A DNA stretch of 19,921 nt from JBCDBY01 sp039182715 (lineage in GTDB: Bacteria > Planctomycetota > PLA2), in assembly GCA_039182715.1 (NCBI GenBank), contig JBCDBY010000044.1, positions 1-19,921 on the forward strand, written 5' to 3'. Position 1 is the stretch's first letter. Each line of letters opens with the position of its first letter. The position numbers and the translations under genes were made by a program. Below, in pieces: positions 13,948 to 19,921 of this stretch. The notes under the pieces are model-generated. The model had not been told where the DNA came from and searched no databases. It saw only the letters and a program-made list of their open reading frames with translations.

Positions 13948-15710
13948 AAGAGAAAATCGTCATCGCCAACTGCGGCGGTTTCTGGGGCGACGATCCGACC
14001 GCCGCGAAGCGCCAGGTCGAGGGCGGGCCCATCGACTACCTCGTCATGGACTACCTCGCCGAGGTCACCATGGCGATCCTGCAGAAGCAGAAGGCGAAGC
14101 GGCCCGAGCTCGGCTACGCGGCCGACTTCCTCGCCCAGCTGCGCGACGTGTTGCCGCAGTGCGTCGAGAAGGACATCACGATCATCTCCAACGCGGGCGG
14201 TGTGAATCCGCTCGCCTGCCGCGACGCGGTCAATGCGCTGGCGGAAGAGCTCGGCATCGCCGACCAGGTGAAGGTCGGCGTCGTGCTCGGCGACGACATC
14301 TATCCCGATCTCGACGCCATCCTCGAGAACGAGCCGCTGGCGCACATGGACACCGGCGCGCCGCTCTCCGACGTGCGCGATGACGTCATGTCGGCCAACG
14401 TCTACCTCGGCGCGAAGCCGGTCGTAGAGGCGCTGCGCCTCGGCGCCAACGTCGTCATCTCCGGCCGCGTCTCCGACACCGGCGTGACGCTCGCGCCGAT
14501 GATCCACGAGTTCGGCTGGGCGGAGGATGACTGGAACCGTCTCGCGAGCGGCATCGTGGCGGGTCACATCATCGAATGCGGCACGCAGTGCACCGGCGGC
14601 AACTTCACCGACTGGCACCTCGTGAAGAACCACGAGAACATCGGATACCCGATGGTGGAGGTGTCGCCCGACGGTTCGTTCGTGGTGACGAAGCACCCGG
14701 GCACCGGAGGCCTCGTCTCCGTGCACACCGTGAGCGAGCAGCTGCTCTACGAGATGGGCGATCCCGCCTACATCTCACCTGACTGCATCGCCTACTTCAA
14801 CACGATCAGCCTGGAGCAGGCCGGGCCCGATCGCGTCGCGGTGAGCGGCGTGCAGGGCTCGCCGGCGCCGGAGAAGTTCAAGGTCTCCATCTCGTTCGAG
14901 CAGGGCTTCCGCGCCTTCGGGCGGCTCATGGTCAGCGGGCCCGACGCGCGCCGGAAGGCGGAGCACGTCTCCGAGGTCTTCTGGAAGAGTGCGGGCGGCC
15001 GCGACCACTACGCGGACACGCTGACGCAGTACGTCGGACACGACAGCTGCCACCCGTCGGTGACCGACGGCGAGCCGTCGGAGATCCTCCTGCAGGTCGC
15101 CGCGCGCGACGACGATCGCGGCAAGCTCGCGAACGACTTCGCGCCGCAGCTGGTGCCGAAGGTGCTTTCGACGGTGCCGGGCATCACCTACCTCGCCGAC
15201 CAGGGGCGTCCGCGTCCGAGCGGCGTCGTCGGGTACTGGCCGGCGCTCATCTCGCGCGACGCGCTGAAGGTGCGCGTGGAGGTGGGAGAGACGAAGCTCG
15301 ACGTCGGCCAGGAGTGGCTGGCGGGCGAAGCAGCCGCCTTGGCCGCGCCCGAAGCTCCGACCGGTACCCCGGGGCCCACGAAGCGCGTCCGGCTCGCTGA
15401 GCTCTGTCTCGCACGCAGCGGCGACAAGGGCGACACCTGCAACGTGGGCGTCATCGCGCGTTCGCCGGAGATCTACGCCTGGCTGGTCGAGTACCTGACG
15501 GCGGAACGGGTGAAGGAGTACTTCGGCGCCATGGTGAAGGGCGGCGTCGATCGCTTCGAGGTGCCCAACCTCCTCGCTCTCAATTTCCTGCTGCACGAGT
15601 CGCTCGGCGGCGGCGGCACGCTTTCGCTGCTGCTCGACGCGCAGGGGAAAACCTACGCCCAGTACCTGCTCCACATGGAGGTCGACGCTTGGGCATCGAT
15701 CTGCGGGTAG
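13944..15710 (+). CDS. acyclic terpene utilisation AtuA-like protein (DUF1446) with fused C-terminal domain
   Basis: A 588-residue protein in two parts. Residues ~1-455 are the DUF1446/AtuA domain: IANCGGFWGDDP at the start, DYLVMDYLAEVTMAIL, ISNAGGVNPLACRDA, GRVSDTGVTLAPMIHEFGW, CTGGNFTDWH, and HPGTGGLVSVHTVSEQLLYE. After a Pro/Ala/Thr linker (~470-485) comes the small AtuA-like C-terminal domain: LARSGDKGDTCNVGVIARS ... RFEVPNLLALNFLLHESL. AtuA is required for growth on acyclic terpenes such as citronellol in Pseudomonas, but its reaction is unresolved and many homologues sit in other pathways, often with acyl-CoA enzymes. Start GTG 13944 overlaps the hutF stop. Its 3' end contains the pta start. 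Here it is probably part of the same catabolic operon; substrate unknown. Confidence 0.88.
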   Translation: MKEKIVIANCGGFWGDDPTAAKRQVEGGPIDYLVMDYLAEVTMAILQKQKAKRPELGYAADFLAQLRDVLPQCVEKDITIISNAGGVNPLACRDAVNALAEELGIADQVKVGVVLGDDIYPDLDAILENEPLAHMDTGAPLSDVRDDVMSANVYLGAKPVVEALRLGANVVISGRVSDTGVTLAPMIHEFGWAEDDWNRLASGIVAGHIIECGTQCTGGNFTDWHLVKNHENIGYPMVEVSPDGSFVVTKHPGTGGLVSVHTVSEQLLYEMGDPAYISPDCIAYFNTISLEQAGPDRVAVSGVQGSPAPEKFKVSISFEQGFRAFGRLMVSGPDARRKAEHVSEVFWKSAGGRDHYADTLTQYVGHDSCHPSVTDGEPSEILLQVAARDDDRGKLANDFAPQLVPKVLSTVPGITYLADQGRPRPSGVVGYWPALISRDALKVRVEVGETKLDVGQEWLAGEAAALAAPEAPTGTPGPTKRVRLAELCLARSGDKGDTCNVGVIARSPEIYAWLVEYLTAERVKEYFGAMVKGGVDRFEVPNLLALNFLLHESLGGGGTLSLLLDAQGKTYAQYLLHMEVDAWASICG

Positions 15711-16588
15711 CCGCGCGCGCGGCGCACAAGCGCATCGTGCTGCCGGAGGCACAGGACGAGCGCGTGCAGGAGGCGGCGCGCACGCTCGAGGCGGAGCAGC
15801 TCTGCGAGCCGGTGCTGCTCGACGAGTCGATGCTCGCCCGACACGCCGACCGCTGCGCGGAGCTCTATCACACGCGCCGCAAGCACAAGGGGCTGACCGA
15901 GGCGGAGGCGGCGGAGGCGGTGCGCGATCCGATGCTGGCCGCCGCGCTGCTCGTCTCGCTCGGCGAGGCGGACGGGTTCGTCGGCGGCGCCGTGCGCAGT
16001 ACCGCCGACACGGTACGGGCGACGCTGCACGGCATCGGCTCGATCGGACTCGTCAGCAGCTTTTTCCTGATGCGCCTGCCCGACGGCCGCGACTATCTCT
16101 ACGCGGACTGCGGCGTCAATCCCGACCCCGACGCGAAGCAGCTCGCGGAGATCGCGTTGCAGACCGCACAGAGCGCGGAGCTCTTTCTGGAGGAGGAACC
16201 GCGCGTGGCGATGCTCTCCTTCTCGACGCACGGCAGCGCGCAGCACGAGTCGGTGGAAAAGGTACGCGAGGCGACGCGGCTGGCGCGCGGATTCCGCCCG
16301 GGGCTGCGGCTCGACGGCGAGCTGCAGGTCGACGCCGCGCTCGTGCCGGACATCGCCGCCCGCAAGGCGCCGCAGTCGAAGCTGGAGGGGCGGGCCAACG
16401 TGCTCGTCTTCCCCGACCTGAACGCGGGCAACATCGGCTACAAGCTCACGCAGCGGATGGCCGGCGCCGTCGCGCTCGGCCCCATCCTGCAGGGGCTCCG
16501 GAAGCCGGCCAACGACCTCAGCCGTGGCTGCACCGCGAGCGACATCGTGGACGTCTGCTGTGTCACCGCGATCCAGGCTTCGGCCTGA
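15689..16588 (+). CDS. pta: phosphate acetyltransferase (PTA/PTB family)
   Basis: A 299-residue enzyme interconverting acetyl-CoA plus phosphate and acetyl-phosphate plus CoA. The whole chain is the PTA_PTB catalytic domain, as in short single-domain Pta proteins: KRIVLPEAQDERVQEAA, ADGFVGGAVRSTADTVRATL, YLYADCGVNPDPDAKQLAEIA, PRVAMLSFSTHGSAQHE, VEKVREATRLA, LDGELQVDAALVP, FPDLNAGNIGYKL and a C-terminal GPILQGLRKPANDLSRGCTASDIVDV, all close to consensus. The start is taken as TTG 15689, inside the preceding gene by 22 bases, because GGAG (15677-15680) is 8 bases upstream and no ATG or GTG lies in frame nearby. No acetate kinase gene is adjacent. Phosphate butyryltransferase is a less likely alternative. 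Confidence 0.9.
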   Translation: MGIDLRVAARAAHKRIVLPEAQDERVQEAARTLEAEQLCEPVLLDESMLARHADRCAELYHTRRKHKGLTEAEAAEAVRDPMLAAALLVSLGEADGFVGGAVRSTADTVRATLHGIGSIGLVSSFFLMRLPDGRDYLYADCGVNPDPDAKQLAEIALQTAQSAELFLEEEPRVAMLSFSTHGSAQHESVEKVREATRLARGFRPGLRLDGELQVDAALVPDIAARKAPQSKLEGRANVLVFPDLNAGNIGYKLTQRMAGAVALGPILQGLRKPANDLSRGCTASDIVDVCCVTAIQASA

Positions 16589-16589
16589 T

Positions 16590-16607
16590 TGCGGAATTGA
16601 TTCCGCA
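16590..16607 (+). terminator. small hairpin after pta
   Basis: TGCGGAA (16590-16596) pairs with TTCCGCA (16601-16607) around the loop TTGA, starting one base after the pta stop codon. There is no T-run, so it is a weak terminator candidate for the M20-to-pta unit. Confidence 0.4.
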
Positions 16608-16695
16608 CCTCGATTCGCCTAAGCCCCTGTCCCTGCGAGGCTTACGTCGCCGTTTTGATGGAAGAGGTGCATCAGAAAGCGTGAGGGGATGTCGC

Positions 16696-16701
16696 TATAC
16701 T
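16696..16701 (+). promoter_or_regulatory. -10 element TATACT, leaderless-type
   Basis: TATACT lies 9 bases before ATG 16711 of yacG, with no Shine-Dalgarno. It is the likely promoter for yacG, the membrane-protein gene and queE. No good -35 match is present 17 bases upstream. Confidence 0.5.
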
Positions 16702-16710
16702 GCGCGCTTC

Positions 16711-16899
16711 ATGTCGGCTCCCTCGCGTGCACGCTGTCCGCACTGTCGCAAGACGGTGGAAACCGCCGCCGATCGGCGGCCCAAGGACTACCCGTTCTGC
16801 TCCGAGCGCTGCCGGCTCCTGGACCTGCACAAGTGGTTGAACGGAGACTATTCCATCCCCGCCGCCGCGCCGAGCCCGCACGACCTGCGGGAGGAATGA
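16711..16899 (+). CDS. yacG: DNA gyrase inhibitor YacG-like zinc protein
   Basis: A 62-residue zinc protein. Cys9, Cys12, Cys30 and Cys34 form a CxxC...CxxxC site, and FCSERCRLLDLHKWLNGDYSIP is the YacG family signature. E. coli YacG binds GyrB and blocks DNA binding by gyrase. The frame is open upstream, but Met at 16711 is preferred: homology starts close after it and a TATACT lies 9 bases before. The stop overlaps the next start (ATGA, 16896-16899), so the downstream membrane-protein gene is translationally coupled. Confidence 0.9.
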   Translation: MSAPSRARCPHCRKTVETAADRRPKDYPFCSERCRLLDLHKWLNGDYSIPAAAPSPHDLREE

Positions 16900-17996
16900 G
16901 CGAAGGGGCCGTCGAGCCGCTGGAGTTGTTGCGACGGGTCCGCCGCTGTGCGGGGGACCAGCGCAAGACGCTCCTCGCGCTCTACGGCATGCTGCTGCTC
17001 ATTCCGCTGGCGCTGCTCGTGATCGCGGCGTGTCGCGGCGTGCTGCTCGGCGGCTTCGTGGAGCAGCTCGGCGCCACGTTCCTGCGGCCAGTGCAGTCGA
17101 CCATGCAGCTGCTGCAGGGCTCGGTCGCCGAAGGACGCTGGGGGCTCGTCGCCGGCGCGGTGCTCGGCATCTGGATCGCCGGCACGCTGGTCGGTTCGTT
17201 CTTCGGCATGGCGGTCACGCGCATGGCCGCGGTGGAGCTCACCTGCGATCGCCGCTCCGATCTGCGCGAAGCGCTGTTGTTCGCGCGGGGGCACTGGCAC
17301 TGGGGGTTCTTCACGCCCTTCGGCCTGCTCTTCGGCGCGCTTTCGCTCGTCGCGATCGCCGCGGGACTCTTCGCGCTCGGGCGCGTCTGGGACGTCCTGC
17401 TCATCGCCGCCGCGCCCGCCGCGCTGCTGCTCGTCATCGGCGCGGTCATCCTGCTGCTCGGCCTCTTCGCCGGCGGCATTCTCGCCTGGCCGACGATCGC
17501 CACCGAGTGGAGCGACGCGTTCGACGCGATCACGCGCGTGTACGGCTACAGCTTCGCGCACGCGCCGCGCGTCGCCGCCTATCGACTGGGTGCGCTCGCG
17601 TTGCTCGTCGGCGCGGTGTTCCTGCGCGGGATCCGCGTCTTCGTGGTGCTCGGCCTGCTGGCGCTCGCGCTGCGCGTCGGCCTCGGCACCGAGCGCGCGA
17701 AGGATCTCATCGATGCCATGCTGCTGGAGCCGCCGCAGGGTCTGCCGCTGCCGCAGACGCTGGCGGCCTGGGCGCTGGCGGCCAGCGTGGCGATCTTCCT
17801 CTCGCTGCAGGTGGCGCGCCTCGCCGTGTTGCGCAGCACGCTTCATCAGGGCATGTACCTGCTGCTGCGCCGCCATATCGACCGCGTGCCGATGGACAAC
17901 ATCGACGGCTACCGCCCCGACGACTCCGCCTTCGACCCGACCGCCCAGGGCTTCGTGCTCACCGAGGTCGAAGAGGGTATGCGGGCCGACGGATGA
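16896..17996 (+). CDS. polytopic membrane protein of unknown function
   Basis: A 366-residue protein with a short polar N-terminus and about six to eight membrane segments: roughly residues 26-47, 84-107, 133-158, 164-200 (probably two), 228-262 (one or two) and 284-305. A conserved-looking cytoplasmic phrase, ATEWSDAFDAITRVYGYSFAHAPR, lies between the central segments. The C-terminus (RRHIDRVPMDNIDGYRPDDS) is soluble. I do not recognise a named family; the phrase with Asp-Ala-Ile-x-Arg-x-Tyr-x-Tyr is reminiscent of uncharacterised planctomycete membrane proteins. Start ATG 16896 follows GGGAGGA and overlaps the yacG stop. The end overlaps the queE start by 4 bases. Confidence 0.85.
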   Translation: MSEGAVEPLELLRRVRRCAGDQRKTLLALYGMLLLIPLALLVIAACRGVLLGGFVEQLGATFLRPVQSTMQLLQGSVAEGRWGLVAGAVLGIWIAGTLVGSFFGMAVTRMAAVELTCDRRSDLREALLFARGHWHWGFFTPFGLLFGALSLVAIAAGLFALGRVWDVLLIAAAPAALLLVIGAVILLLGLFAGGILAWPTIATEWSDAFDAITRVYGYSFAHAPRVAAYRLGALALLVGAVFLRGIRVFVVLGLLALALRVGLGTERAKDLIDAMLLEPPQGLPLPQTLAAWALAASVAIFLSLQVARLAVLRSTLHQGMYLLLRRHIDRVPMDNIDGYRPDDSAFDPTAQGFVLTEVEEGMRADG

Positions 17997-18709
17997 AGAC
18001 GGCGCTCTACGAGGTCTTCTCCTCGGTGCAGGGGGAGGCAACGCGCGTCGGCGAACGCCACCTCTTCGTGCGGCTGGCCGGCTGCGATCTGGAATGCGTC
18101 TTCTGCGACACGCCCGCCTCGCACCGCATTCCCGACGAGGCGCGCCTCTTCCTGCCGGACGGGACCGAGACGGCGCCCAATCCGCTTTCCGTCGAAACAC
18201 TCGATGCCTGGGTCACGCGCCTCGACGAGGCGGCCGGGCCGCACCACGCCATCTCGATCACCGGCGGGGAACCGCTGCTGTTCGTCGACTTCCTGCGCGC
18301 GGTGCTGCCGCGCTGGGAGCGCTTCCCGATCCTGCTCGAGACCGGCGGACACCGGCCCGACGAATTGGCGCGGGTCCTCGATCTCGTCGACATCGTGATG
18401 ATGGACGTGAAGTTGCCGAGCTCCGCGGGATTCGCTCCGGACGTCGACGTGACGCGCCGGTTCCTCGAAATCGCGCGGTCGAAGGAACGCGCGGTCAAGC
18501 TGGTGTGCAATGCGCGCACGACCGCCGATGAGATCGAGTCGGTCGCGCGCCTGCTCCGCGACGAGCCCTTGATTCTGCAGCCGGTGAGCGGCGCGCGCTT
18601 CGAACCGCCGACGGGCGGCCACATGCTGGCGCTCCAGCGCGCCGCCATGCGGCACCACCGCGACACGCGGGTCATCCCGCAGACGCACCGCCTACTTCAC
18701 GTTCGGTAG
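17993..18709 (+). CDS. queE: 7-carboxy-7-deazaguanine synthase QueE (radical SAM)
   Basis: A 238-residue radical SAM enzyme that rearranges 6-carboxytetrahydropterin to 7-carboxy-7-deazaguanine in the queuosine/7-deazaguanine pathway. Seen: YEVFSSVQGEATRVGERHLF, the cluster motif CDLECVFC (Cys31, Cys35, Cys38; CxxxCxxC), the Asp-Thr after it, the SAM-binding TGGEP (90-94), VMMDVKLPSS, and VKLVCNARTTADE, as expected for QueE. An insertion of ~20 residues with HRIPDEARLFLPDG follows the cluster motif, where QueE proteins vary. Start ATG 17993 overlaps the stop of the membrane-protein gene. The last 18 bases overlap the converging gene. No other queuosine gene is in the window. Confidence 0.88.
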   Translation: MKTALYEVFSSVQGEATRVGERHLFVRLAGCDLECVFCDTPASHRIPDEARLFLPDGTETAPNPLSVETLDAWVTRLDEAAGPHHAISITGGEPLLFVDFLRAVLPRWERFPILLETGGHRPDELARVLDLVDIVMMDVKLPSSAGFAPDVDVTRRFLEIARSKERAVKLVCNARTTADEIESVARLLRDEPLILQPVSGARFEPPTGGHMLALQRAAMRHHRDTRVIPQTHRLLHVR

Positions 18710-19306
18710 CTCGAAGCTCGCGGTCACCACGCGAAGCAGCCGCTCGAATTCGGCGGTCGGCCTGTTGCCCTCGTCGAGCGCGTCGAAGAAGTGCACCACG
18801 TAGACCGCCTTGCCCGACTCGAACGCGACGATGTCGGATCGCGTCGCCGCGCTCGCGTCGTCGTCGTTGATGACGCGCAGCCCCTTGCACGTCCGCTTGC
18901 CGAGCTTGAGCACGATCGGTTCCGGCGCGCGCTTGCCGCGCAGCGAGTCGGCGATCGACTCGACGCCCTCGCGCTCCGTGCTGCCGGGAATGCGAAGGAT
19001 CTGCACGTAGCTGTCGTTCCCGTTGATCGTCCAGCTCGTGGCGACGCCCAGCTTCTCCTCGTTCACCTTGCAGCGGCGCGGGAACCGGAACTTCGCCCAC
19101 GGACGTTCGAAGACGCGGTAGTCGCGCATCGACACGCGGGCCGACACCTCCTTGCCCTGGACGGTGATGGTCTTCGCCTCGCCCGCCACCATCGGGATCT
19201 CGACCCCGTCGATCTCGAGAACGAGCAGCTCCGGGGAGGGCTTGGCCTGCCCGACGGCGAACGCGGCGAAAAGGAGCAGGAGGGCTGTCGTACGCATGCC
19301 CCGCAT
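18692..19306 (-). CDS. secreted protein of unknown function
   Basis: About 201-204 residues depending on the start (ATG 19306 or ATG 19297). Either start gives a signal peptide, MRTTALLLLFAAFAVGQA, so the protein is exported. The mature part alternates strands and charged turns (VLEIDGVEIPMVAGEAKTI, YVQILRIPGSTE, FESGKAVYVVHFFDAL). It has two cysteines: one in the early mature part (RRCKVNEE) and one in the middle (RTCKGLRV). Its end, FERLLRVVTASFEL, resembles secreted proteins that close with a short helix and strand, but I do not recognise a family. It converges on queE with an 18-base overlap and is divergent from the truncated MATE gene 32-59 bases away. Confidence 0.75.
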   Translation of the reverse strand: MRGMRTTALLLLFAAFAVGQAKPSPELLVLEIDGVEIPMVAGEAKTITVQGKEVSARVSMRDYRVFERPWAKFRFPRRCKVNEEKLGVATSWTINGNDSYVQILRIPGSTEREGVESIADSLRGKRAPEPIVLKLGKRTCKGLRVINDDDASAATRSDIVAFESGKAVYVVHFFDALDEGNRPTAEFERLLRVVTASFELPNVK

Positions 19307-19365
19307 TCTCGCCTACGGCCGTATGCTCTGCCGACTTCTTGGCCACCGCAGCCCCGCAACCCCTC

Positions 19366-19467
19366 ATGCTCGACGGCCCCCTGCGGCCGGTCGTGTGGCG
19401 TATCGCGTGGCCGGCGATCCTCACGCAGCTGCTCGTCTTCCTGAACAACTTCGTCGACTATCAGTGA
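19366..19467 (+). pseudogene. MATE-family transporter, N-terminal fragment cut by the junction
   Basis: From ATG 19366 the frame reads MLDGPLRPVVWRIAWPAILT and on through QLLVFLNNFVDYQ to a TGA at 19465-19467. Pro-Ala-Ile-Leu-Thr-Gln followed by an Asn-Asn-Phe-Val-Asp is the first transmembrane helix of MATE (multidrug and toxin extrusion) transporters. Those are ~450 residues with 12 helices, so over 90% is missing. The loss coincides with the abrupt change to AT-rich DNA at ~19463, and the stop codon probably belongs to the foreign side. An upstream in-frame TTG at 19339, 11 bases after TATGCT, could be the true start (adding MATAAPQPL). Confidence 0.6.
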
Positions 19468-19921
19468 GAATACGAGAATAAAATTGACCAATTGAGTGAG
19501 CGTTCAGATCAGGTCCAAGAGATTTTGGGTCGCACACCCAATTGGATGATTCGATGGGGGACAACACTTGTTTTTGCCATTGTTGCTTTACTATTACTTG
19601 GTTCGGCGGTAATCAGCTACAATGATATCATTCCTGCCCAAATTGTAATTACCAGCAAGAATCCCCCAATTTATTTGAAAGCACGTTCGTCTGGACGGTT
19701 GACAAAAGTATTGGTTCAAGCCAACCAAAAAATAAAGAAAGGTGATTTATTGGCAGAAATAGAGAATACGGCCCAGCTTAAAGATATAATTTACTTAAGG
19801 AAAAATTTGTTGGATGAAAATACGTTGATTTTTTCCCTAGATTCCCTTAAGAAAACCTTCCCTTCAGATTTGAGCTTAGGAACAGTTCAATCCGCATATG
19901 GAGCATACCTCACGGCATATC
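19468..19921 (+). CDS. HlyD-family membrane-fusion protein, fragment (Bacteroidota-like)
   Basis: An open frame runs from 19468 to the window end (151 codons). It has no start codon matching the homology start and no stop, so both ends are missing. The soluble N-terminus contains SERSDQVQEILGRTPNWMIRW, then a transmembrane helix (~residues 32-50, TTLVFAIVALLLLGSAVIS), then the lipoyl/barrel-sandwich part, IYLKARSSGRLTKVLVQANQ followed by KKGDLLAEIE, then the beginning of the coiled-coil hairpin. This is the HlyD/membrane-fusion subunit of type I secretion or peptidase-containing ABC exporters, in the form common in Bacteroidota. AT-rich codon use is entirely unlike the rest of the window. The first in-frame Met is 19546, inside the domain. 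Confidence 0.75.

Noticed and set aside
16848..18200. 450-codon minus-strand frame opposite the membrane protein and queE
   Set aside because: Arg/Glu/Gln-rich mirror of hydrophobic codons; no domain, and the plus-strand genes are tightly coupled.
19366..19921. A MATE-HlyD export operon
   Set aside because: Both genes are broken at the same point where base composition switches, so their adjacency is not biological evidence.
1..19921. tRNA, rRNA, insertion sequence or phage genes
   Set aside because: No cloverleaf with conserved TTC loop and CCA end, no rRNA-like stretch, and no transposase, integrase or phage structural motif was seen on either strand by eye.

Overview
Almost all of this window (1 to about 19,463) is high-GC DNA (one 60-base line I counted, 17041-17100, is 42/60 G+C). 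It is densely packed bacterial coding sequence with very short gaps and many ATGA-type overlaps. The gene content fits an uncultured Planctomycetota-like bacterium best. Pointers are two groEL genes flanking one groES, followed by dnaJ, grpE and an fmdB-type gene; small secreted HEAT-like proteins ending in a tryptophan-rich motif; and carboxypeptidase-regulatory-like repeat proteins. This is inference from gene content; no rRNA or other marker gene is present. The last ~455 bases are different (line 19681-19740 is 24/60 G+C) and encode part of a Bacteroidota-style HlyD/membrane-fusion protein. I read this as an assembly chimera or a very recent junction, not part of the same locus.

Layout. 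1-2792: two HEAT-like exported proteins in the same direction, separated by a divergently read, membrane-anchored protein built of CarboxypepD-regulatory-like domains. 2793-3005: a non-coding region with strong hairpins and a possible sigma-54-like element in front of the chaperone cluster. 3006-8572: groEL1 (His-rich tail), groES, groEL2, a GNRA-looped hairpin, dnaJ, grpE and an FmdB zinc-ribbon gene, all plus strand. Together these encode GroEL/GroES folding chambers and the DnaJ/GrpE co-chaperones of DnaK; dnaK itself is not in the window. 8573-8790: a ~170-bp composite palindrome with a strong terminator at its core, between converging genes. 8778-10988 (minus): an ADP-ribosylglycohydrolase-family protein and an M24 aminopeptidase. 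11043-11530 (minus): a small membrane-anchored protein whose frame is broken. 11570-16588 (plus): M20 deacylase (ArgE-like), formimidoylglutamate deiminase HutF, AtuA-like (DUF1446) protein and phosphate acetyltransferase, with overlapping ends. 16711-18709 (plus): yacG, a polytopic membrane protein and queE, again overlapping. 18692-19306 (minus): a secreted protein of unknown function. 19366-19463: the first ~33 codons of a MATE-type transporter, cut off by the junction.

Two themes recur. First, many genes have a TATACT-like -10 hexamer only 6-9 bases before the start codon and no Shine-Dalgarno sequence, which predicts leaderless mRNAs. The chaperone genes and pta instead have clear GGAG-type sites. 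Second, the M20-HutF-AtuA-Pta run looks like one catabolic unit in which the M20 enzyme might stand in for the missing N-formylglutamate deformylase. No rRNA, tRNA, CRISPR array, transposase or phage gene was seen. No gene-free stretch exceeds 300 bases; the longest are 2793-3005 and 8573-8777, both described below.
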